A DNA stretch of 44,860 nt from assembly GCA_946886855.1 (NCBI GenBank), contig CAMPJJ010000039.1, positions 1 through 44,860 on the forward strand, written 5' to 3'. The position numbers and the translations under genes are program-made. Numbering within the stretch: position 1 is the first letter of the stretch; every line of letters starts with the position of its first letter. Source of the stretch: an uncultured Roseateles sp. (GTDB lineage: Bacteria; Pseudomonadota; Gammaproteobacteria; Burkholderiales; Burkholderiaceae). A model generated the notes under the pieces. The model searched no databases and was not told the origin of the DNA. It saw only the letters and a list, made by a program, of their open reading frames with translations. Positions 41,437 to 44,860 of the stretch are shown piece after piece.

Positions 41437-41771
41437 GCCTCCGCCTCATCCCACTCTCGCCCCTGCGCCTCGGCCTGCGTCTTGGCCTTGTGGCAAAGGT
41501 CGCAGATGCATTGGCAGTTGGCTTCGTCATCGGCGCCGCCGCGCGCCTTCGGCACCCGGTGGTCGACCGTGCGGCAGCCCGGTGTCATCGCGCCGCGCCG
41601 CCTGCAGGGCTGACACAGGCCAGCATCACGATCGAGCACTCGATCGCGCAGCTTCTCCCAGGCCGTGCCGTAGCCGCGCTCGTGGCGACTGCCGCGATGT
41701 GGCGCGGACCAACCACCCCGCGCCGGCTCAGCGCGTGCGAGCCGAGGTGCGAGGGTCTTGATTCGTGCCAT
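41427..41771 (-). CDS. HNH endonuclease
   Basis: 114 aa. RHERGYGTAWEKLRDRVLDRD, then zinc pair C53-x2-C56, the catalytic core VDHRVPKARGG with Asp70-His71, and N85 to C90-x2-C93-H94. Phage HNH proteins beside terminase genes assist cos cleavage by the large subunit. It is the first gene of the late operon after the Q-like gene, promoter and terminator. Confidence 0.92.
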   Translation of the reverse strand: MARIKTLAPRLARAEPARGGWSAPHRGSRHERGYGTAWEKLRDRVLDRDAGLCQPCRRRGAMTPGCRTVDHRVPKARGGADDEANCQCICDLCHKAKTQAEAQGREWDEAEANR

Positions 41772-42030
41772 GGTGTTGGGGCCGCATCAGACTACCCAGG
41801 CGGAGAGCGAGGGCTGCGGCTGCTGTGCTCGTCGTGCTGGCTTCTTGCGCGTCGGACGCTCGACACGGATGGAGCCTCGCTCACCGGTCCAGGGTGAGCC
41901 CCGGCATGGCCAGCTGACCGGGCAGGAGTAGGGACGAAAGAAAGCCCGCCGAGTCTTGCGACTGGGCGGGCTGCTTGTTCTGTTCTGCTCTTCCAAAGCA
42001 GACGCCCCCGTCTAGGGAGCATCATGTTTG
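41772..42030. other. Late-operon leader, no gene
   Basis: About 260 bp between the Q-like gene and HNH. Short open frames on the minus strand run through the terminator hairpin and lack family features. The stretch holds the strong hairpin at 41943-41972 and a small AGACG/CGTCT stem near 42002-42015; otherwise nothing recognisable. Confidence 0.5.
41943..41972 (-). terminator. Terminator in the late leader (tR'-like)
   Basis: On the minus strand AGCCCGCCCAGTC pairs with GACTCGGCGGGCT (one mismatch, loop GCAA), followed by TTCTTTC. It stands between the candidate late promoter and all head, tail and lysis genes, the arrangement where lambda places tR'. Confidence 0.75.
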
Positions 42031-42480
42031 TCAGCAGTGATGCGCCAGTGTACCGCGCCGCACCCTCTGTGTGTCAAGCACCTCCTTCGCAACCACCTCG
42101 TATGCGGCCCAGAAGCGCCGCAGACCTTCGAGGTGACGGACCTGACTGAGCTGCGGCGGCACGCGCACCTGCTTCAGCAGCGCCACTGCGCGCCGGTCCT
42201 GCACGTACAGCACGGTCAGGTGACGGCGATGCAGCTCGTCGACCTTGATCAGCGCGTTGCGCACGTGCTGGGCCTGTTCGTTGTCCATCTGCTCCAGCGG
42301 GAGGCGTCGATCTTCCAGCGCCTGCCCGCCGGTCGGCATGTACATCCCCTCGGCGCTGCCGCAGCGCGATCCTCCGCCGCTCGACGATGACCGCGCCCAG
42401 GCCGCGTAGCGCTCCATCACGACGTGCGGCCGTGACAGGTGCTCGGGCACATCGGCCCAGAACGACAGCATCTTCCCCAT
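42031..42480 (-). CDS. Late-gene regulator, Q-like antiterminator candidate
   Basis: 149 aa from ATG 42480. N-terminal HVVMERYAAWARSSSSGGGSRCGSAEGMYMP, then HVRNALIKVDELHRRHLTVLYVQDRRAVALLKQVRVPPQ, a helical region like the sigma-4-type helices of phage late regulators (Q, ArpU/RinA, DUF1133 groups). Sequence similarity is suggestive only; the location, last early gene before a promoter, terminator and late operon, is the main support. It follows the RusA-like gene by 2 bp. Confidence 0.6.
   Translation of the reverse strand: MGKMLSFWADVPEHLSRPHVVMERYAAWARSSSSGGGSRCGSAEGMYMPTGGQALEDRRLPLEQMDNEQAQHVRNALIKVDELHRRHLTVLYVQDRRAVALLKQVRVPPQLSQVRHLEGLRRFWAAYEVVAKEVLDTQRVRRGTLAHHC
42047..42077 (-). 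promoter_or_regulatory. Candidate late promoter (pR'-like)
   Basis: Minus-strand TTGACA (42072-42077) and TACACT (42047-42052) with a 19-bp spacer, inside the 3' end of the Q-like gene. The -35 is perfect, the -10 fair and the spacer long. Transcription would start near 42040 and meet the terminator at 41972. In lambda pR' sits just after Q in the same way. Confidence 0.45.
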
Positions 42481-42482
42481 GA

Positions 42483-42926
42483 TCACTCCTCCTTCCCGCC
42501 GGCGGGCGCCGGCAATGGCTCGACCAGCACCTCGACGCGAGGCGACTTCCTGTCGATCCGGTGATAGACGTGCTTCTCCCGCACCTGGCGGTCGTTTCTG
42601 TAGACGCCGTTCTGAAGCAGCGGCCGCGCGCCGCGGGCGACGCCGCGCAGCACGGGCGCCTTGCCCCACTGGTCCTGCAGCAGGTCCAGCACCAGCGACT
42701 CGTCGAGGTCGGGGCGCTCGCTGGCGTAGTAGATGACCATCGACACGCGGACCGGGCCTTCCATCCGCACGCGGGCGGACGGCGGGATCTGGCGCAGCGC
42801 GTCGCGGCCGAAGTTGCGCGCCTTCTCCGACTTGATCGAGGCGGGCTTGCCATCGATCTCGACGATCTGGCGGCTGTTGGCCTTGCTCGCAGCCTCGCCG
42901 TAGAGCGTGATGTGGACGCGGGTCAC
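42483..42926 (-). CDS. RusA-like Holliday-junction resolvase
   Basis: 147 aa from GTG 42926 (GTGA overlap with the zinc-ribbon gene). HITLYGEAASKANSRQI at the start, then YYASERPDLDESLVLDLLQD with acidic residues Asp73, Asp75 and Asp81, and YRNDRQVREKHVYHR with Asp112: the RusA pattern of metal-binding acids plus a Lys/Arg near the N-terminus. Resolves recombination or replication junctions before packaging. Confidence 0.85.
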   Translation of the reverse strand: MTRVHITLYGEAASKANSRQIVEIDGKPASIKSEKARNFGRDALRQIPPSARVRMEGPVRVSMVIYYASERPDLDESLVLDLLQDQWGKAPVLRGVARGARPLLQNGVYRNDRQVREKHVYHRIDRKSPRVEVLVEPLPAPAGGKEE

Positions 42927-43126
42927 GATGCAGCCTTCGCCGCGTCCTGCGACGCACAGCAGCCCTTGCACACCAGCTGCACGATCCCCTTCACGCGCCT
43001 GCGCTTGCCGCCCTGCTGCTGGCGCGGCTGGTTGCAGCACGGGCAGAGGAAGCGCAGCGACATGCCCATGCCGGGATTGCTGAGCGACCACAGGGCGGTG
43101 GTGCGGCGGACGTCGTCGTGGTTCAA
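42923..43126 (-). CDS. Small zinc-ribbon phage protein
   Basis: 67 aa from TTG 43126, which overlaps the upstream stop (TTGA) and has GAGGTG 8 bp upstream. Cysteines C28, C30, C31 and C53, C56, C57 flank a basic loop (GGKRRRVKG), giving CPCC...VCKGCC, one zinc site. It faintly recalls Ogr/Delta-type transcription activators but is not a clear match. A longer frame upstream is a GC artefact. Confidence 0.6.
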   Translation of the reverse strand: MNHDDVRRTTALWSLSNPGMGMSLRFLCPCCNQPRQQQGGKRRRVKGIVQLVCKGCCASQDAAKAAS

Positions 43127-43455
43127 GGCTGCACCTCGCCTTCGGGCTGGGCGGCCTGCTGCGCATCCGCGTCGGCGAGCACCCGTCCAGCGGCTGGAAG
43201 GCCCTGGATCAGCACCAGCACGTGCGGCGTGATCGAGAACGGCGCGTGGCTGTATTTGCGGACCGGCCACTCACCGGGCCTGGACAGGTAGCCCAGCTGC
43301 TCGAGCGTCAGAAGGTGCCGGCGCGCCACCGCGCGGTCCAGCATCGTGCGGCGAGCGACTTGGGCGACGGTAAGGGACTTGTCCTCGGGCCTGAAGGCGC
43401 GCAGGACGGGCAGCCCCTTCTCAAGGCCCTGCACGTATTCGCGGAGGTTGGTCAT
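43123..43455 (-). CDS. Stand-alone IclR-type winged-helix protein
   Basis: 110 aa from ATG 43455 (AAGGA 6 bp upstream). YVQGLEKGLPVLRAFRPEDKSLTVAQVARRTMLDRAVARRHLLTLEQLGYL is the N-terminal DNA-binding domain of IclR regulators, followed by the wing and the usual TPHVLVL. The ligand-binding domain is missing and replaced by a short Ala/Gln-rich tail. Such truncated forms occur in phages. It may regulate phage or host promoters. Confidence 0.85.
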   Translation of the reverse strand: MTNLREYVQGLEKGLPVLRAFRPEDKSLTVAQVARRTMLDRAVARRHLLTLEQLGYLSRPGEWPVRKYSHAPFSITPHVLVLIQGLPAAGRVLADADAQQAAQPEGEVQP

Positions 43456-43464
43456 CACGGTCCT

Positions 43465-43755
43465 TCAATGCTTCGTCACGTCCAGCGCGCCGCCCGGCGG
43501 GACCGCGTGCATCTCTTCGATGTTGACCGGCTGGCCAACCGCGTCCGAGACCAACTGACCGACGATGGCGCTGGCCAGGGCGATGAACTTCGCCTGGATG
43601 TCAGGGCTGGAGTCGTGCGGCAGCGAGTGCACGGTCACCAGCGCCAAGGGCTCCTCGCCGGGGAAGCTGACGAGCGCCCGCGTGAAGCCGTCATCGCAGC
43701 CGCGGATCTGAATGCGAAGGGCCTTGCGGCCGTCGGGCATGGTCTCGAGGCTCAT
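43465..43755 (-). CDS. Hypothetical phage protein
   Basis: 96 aa, ATG at 43755 overlapping the stop of the P-like gene (ATGA). Contains GRKALRIQIRGCDDGFTRALVSFPG and a helical IQAKFIALASAIVGQLVSDA. Unknown family; early-operon accessory. Confidence 0.65.
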   Translation of the reverse strand: MSLETMPDGRKALRIQIRGCDDGFTRALVSFPGEEPLALVTVHSLPHDSSPDIQAKFIALASAIVGQLVSDAVGQPVNIEEMHAVPPGGALDVTKH

Positions 43756-44426
43756 GCGGGGTCTCCCTGGTGTTCGGTTTCGGGTTGTGGTTCAGGTGGC
43801 GCCGCGCGCGCGGCGAGGCCGGCGCGGAGAGCCTGCAGGCGCCGCTGCGCCTCTTGACGGCCGATCGGGTCTTCGACGACGGCAGGCGCGGCGCTGAGAC
43901 GGCGCTGCGTGGGATCGGGCGGATCGCACCAGACGCCTTTTGCGAATTCGGCCTTGAGGCGGACCTCCCAGCGCTTGCGGCACTTCGCGAAGGTCGACTC
44001 GCCGCGGATCTCCGGCGCCAGGTCGCGGGCGGCCCAGTAGATCGCCGGATGCGACCACGGGAAGCGCTCCTTGGCCGCATGCGATCGCAGGCCCTGCTCC
44101 GCCTCGTACCAGGCCGTCTCGGGGTCCAGGCCGGGCCGGCACAGGTGCAGGAACTCGGGGAGGTTCGGCGGGAACTTGCGCGTCCGCGTCTCCTCGATGC
44201 CGCGGAGGATCTCCTCGCCGGTAAAGCCAGCCAAAGCCTCCGCCCATTCGCGCTTCACGTCCTCCACCGGCGCGCCGGCGAACAGGTCGGCCATGCGAGG
44301 CCCGAGCACCGCGCGCAGCCGGCCGAAAAGCTTCTCGACCCACGGCTTCGGCGCGGCGGCAGGCGCCGCATGCGCCTCAACCGACGAAGCGGGATTCAAC
44401 GTCAAAGACGTCATGGGGTTCTGCAT
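43752..44426 (-). CDS. Replication protein P-like helicase loader
   Basis: 224 aa. Core region KPWVEKLFGRLRAVLGPRMADLFAG, REWAEALAGFTGEEILRGIEETRTRKFPPNLPEFLHLCRPG resembles lambda P-type proteins that bring host DnaB to the phage origin. Later WSHPAIYWAARDLAPEIRG. The start at 44426 (or ATG 44414) overlaps the 3' end of the O-like gene by 38-50 bp, the lambda O-P order. Confidence 0.8.
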   Translation of the reverse strand: MQNPMTSLTLNPASSVEAHAAPAAAPKPWVEKLFGRLRAVLGPRMADLFAGAPVEDVKREWAEALAGFTGEEILRGIEETRTRKFPPNLPEFLHLCRPGLDPETAWYEAEQGLRSHAAKERFPWSHPAIYWAARDLAPEIRGESTFAKCRKRWEVRLKAEFAKGVWCDPPDPTQRRLSAAPAVVEDPIGRQEAQRRLQALRAGLAARAAPPEPQPETEHQGDPA

Positions 44427-44860
44427 GGCGATTGGCGGCAGTGCCGTCGAGTTGGTCGAGGTAGGCCAGGCGCTCGTCGTTGCGGCTGGCGCGACCCGGC
44501 GCCGTCGGCGCGGTCATGGTCGCTAGCACGCGGTCGACGTAGCCCGGGAGGTAGGCGATCGGCTCCTTCGCCTCGGCGCGGGCCTTCGCTACGGCGCGGC
44601 GCATCTGGCCAACGGTGACGCGGGCCTTCGTCCAGGCATCGGCTAAGGGCCGGAACTTGCGGCGATCGGCCAGGGCGTTGACGTCGTGCTCGATGCCGTA
44701 CTCGGCCTCGAAGACCTCCGCCCAGGCCAGCCAGTCGGCGGGGGTGTCGTCGTCGGAACCGAGGTACTCGGTCTGACGATTACTCTCCTCTTCTGGAGAT
44801 AGAGATGGAGATGGAGATAGAGGGGGCGGGTTTTCGCCGGGTTCTTGAGGGGGTTTGGTG
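44377..44860 (-). CDS. Phage replication protein (O-like), C-terminal part
   Basis: Partial: about 160 residues read from the right window edge to the stop at 44377. After a Pro/Ser-rich linker (LSPSPSPSLSPEEE, encoded by GGAGAT-type hexamer repeats at about 44793-44822) comes DTPADWLAWAEVFEAEYGIEHDVNALADRRKFRPLADAWTKARVT and GQMRRAVAKARAEAKEPIAYLPGYVDRVLA. Such ends occur in phage replication initiators of the O/DUF1376 sort, directly before a P-like loader. The DNA-binding N-terminus and any origin iterons are outside the window. Confidence 0.7.
   Translation of the reverse strand, partial: TKPPQEPGENPPPLSPSPSLSPEEESNRQTEYLGSDDDTPADWLAWAEVFEAEYGIEHDVNALADRRKFRPLADAWTKARVTVGQMRRAVAKARAEAKEPIAYLPGYVDRVLATMTAPTAPGRASRNDERLAYLDQLDGTAANRHAEPHDVFDVESRFVG

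Larger units (their letters stand above)
17410..44860. mobile_element. Prophage (siphovirus, HK97-type head), right end outside window
   Basis: A continuous phage genome: replication, late regulator, HNH/terminase, portal/protease/HK97 capsid, neck, long non-contractile tail with tube, tape measure and J-type tip, and lysis genes. All structural and early genes seen run leftwards; only two genes at the left edge run rightwards. No integrase, repressor or excisionase is visible; they must lie beyond 44860. All modules present look intact, so the element may be functional. It appears integrated in mutS. Confidence 0.9.

Noticed and set aside
41787..42025. Short minus-strand frames between the Q-like gene and HNH
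   Set aside because: They run through the terminator hairpin and have Arg/Ser/Pro-rich translations without a ribosome site or family motif.
42031..42957. Long alternative frames across the Q-like and RusA-like genes
   Set aside because: Only the 3' part (Q-like) of one frame and the RusA-like part of another show family motifs, with proper overlapping starts; the rest is out-of-frame reading.

Overview
The window comes from the chromosome of a high-GC betaproteobacterium, most likely Burkholderiales of the Roseateles/Mitsuaria/Rubrivivax type. This is inferred from the very high G+C and from a conserved housekeeping set: upp, rlmB, pmbA, darP (yjgA), mog, slyD, a short cysE, trmJ and suhB. 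An integrated siphovirus genome fills everything from about 17.41 kb to the right edge and runs off the window.

Host part (1-17.4 kb). A small secreted Cys-rich protein and a membrane protein precede upp and rlmB. Next come a DUF1624-type membrane acyltransferase-like gene and a tandem pair of paralogous alpha/beta-hydrolase lipoproteins. An accessory patch at 7.1-9.3 kb holds a HigB/RelE-type toxin without a visible antitoxin and an unknown 175-aa gene lying between strongly structured non-coding DNA. Housekeeping genes resume with an orphan TRAP solute receptor, pmbA diverging from darP-mog, slyD, cysE, and trmJ diverging from suhB. suhB ends in a clean intrinsic terminator, and the next gene is mutS.

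The main structural event is at the junction. mutS is readable only through its conserved N-terminal motif HTPMMQQ and then hits a TAG at 17410-17412, where unrelated phage DNA begins. The prophage therefore appears to sit inside the 5' end of mutS and to interrupt mismatch repair. About 600 bp inside the phage, a perfect CTGT-N8-ACAG LexA box lies 2 bp before the ATG of a small 4-Cys protein, so part of this end of the phage is probably under SOS control.

Phage part (17.4-44.9 kb). Two genes near the left end (NinX-like and the LexA-box gene) point right; all others point left. Read leftwards from the right edge: a partial O-like replication protein, a P-like helicase loader, small regulators (including a lone IclR-type winged helix and a zinc-ribbon protein), a RusA-like resolvase, and a Q-like late regulator. 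These are followed by a candidate late promoter and a terminator, then HNH nuclease, small and large terminase, portal, prohead protease, HK97-fold capsid, head-tail connectors, tail tube, tail chaperones G and G-T (made by a -1 frameshift at A AAA AAC), tape measure, tail-tip proteins, J, and a lysis cassette of holin, DUF5675 protein and nested Rz/Rz1. Nearly all cistrons overlap by ATGA, GTGA or TTGA, so the late region is one translationally coupled operon. Its most unusual member is a 903-aa protein inside the head module that carries a GH16 beta-glucanase domain with an apparently intact E-x-D-x-E active site, between Ig-like and lectin-like domains. Three TTACCGAT repeats at exactly 36-bp spacing between HNH and the small terminase gene are a good candidate for the packaging (cos) region.
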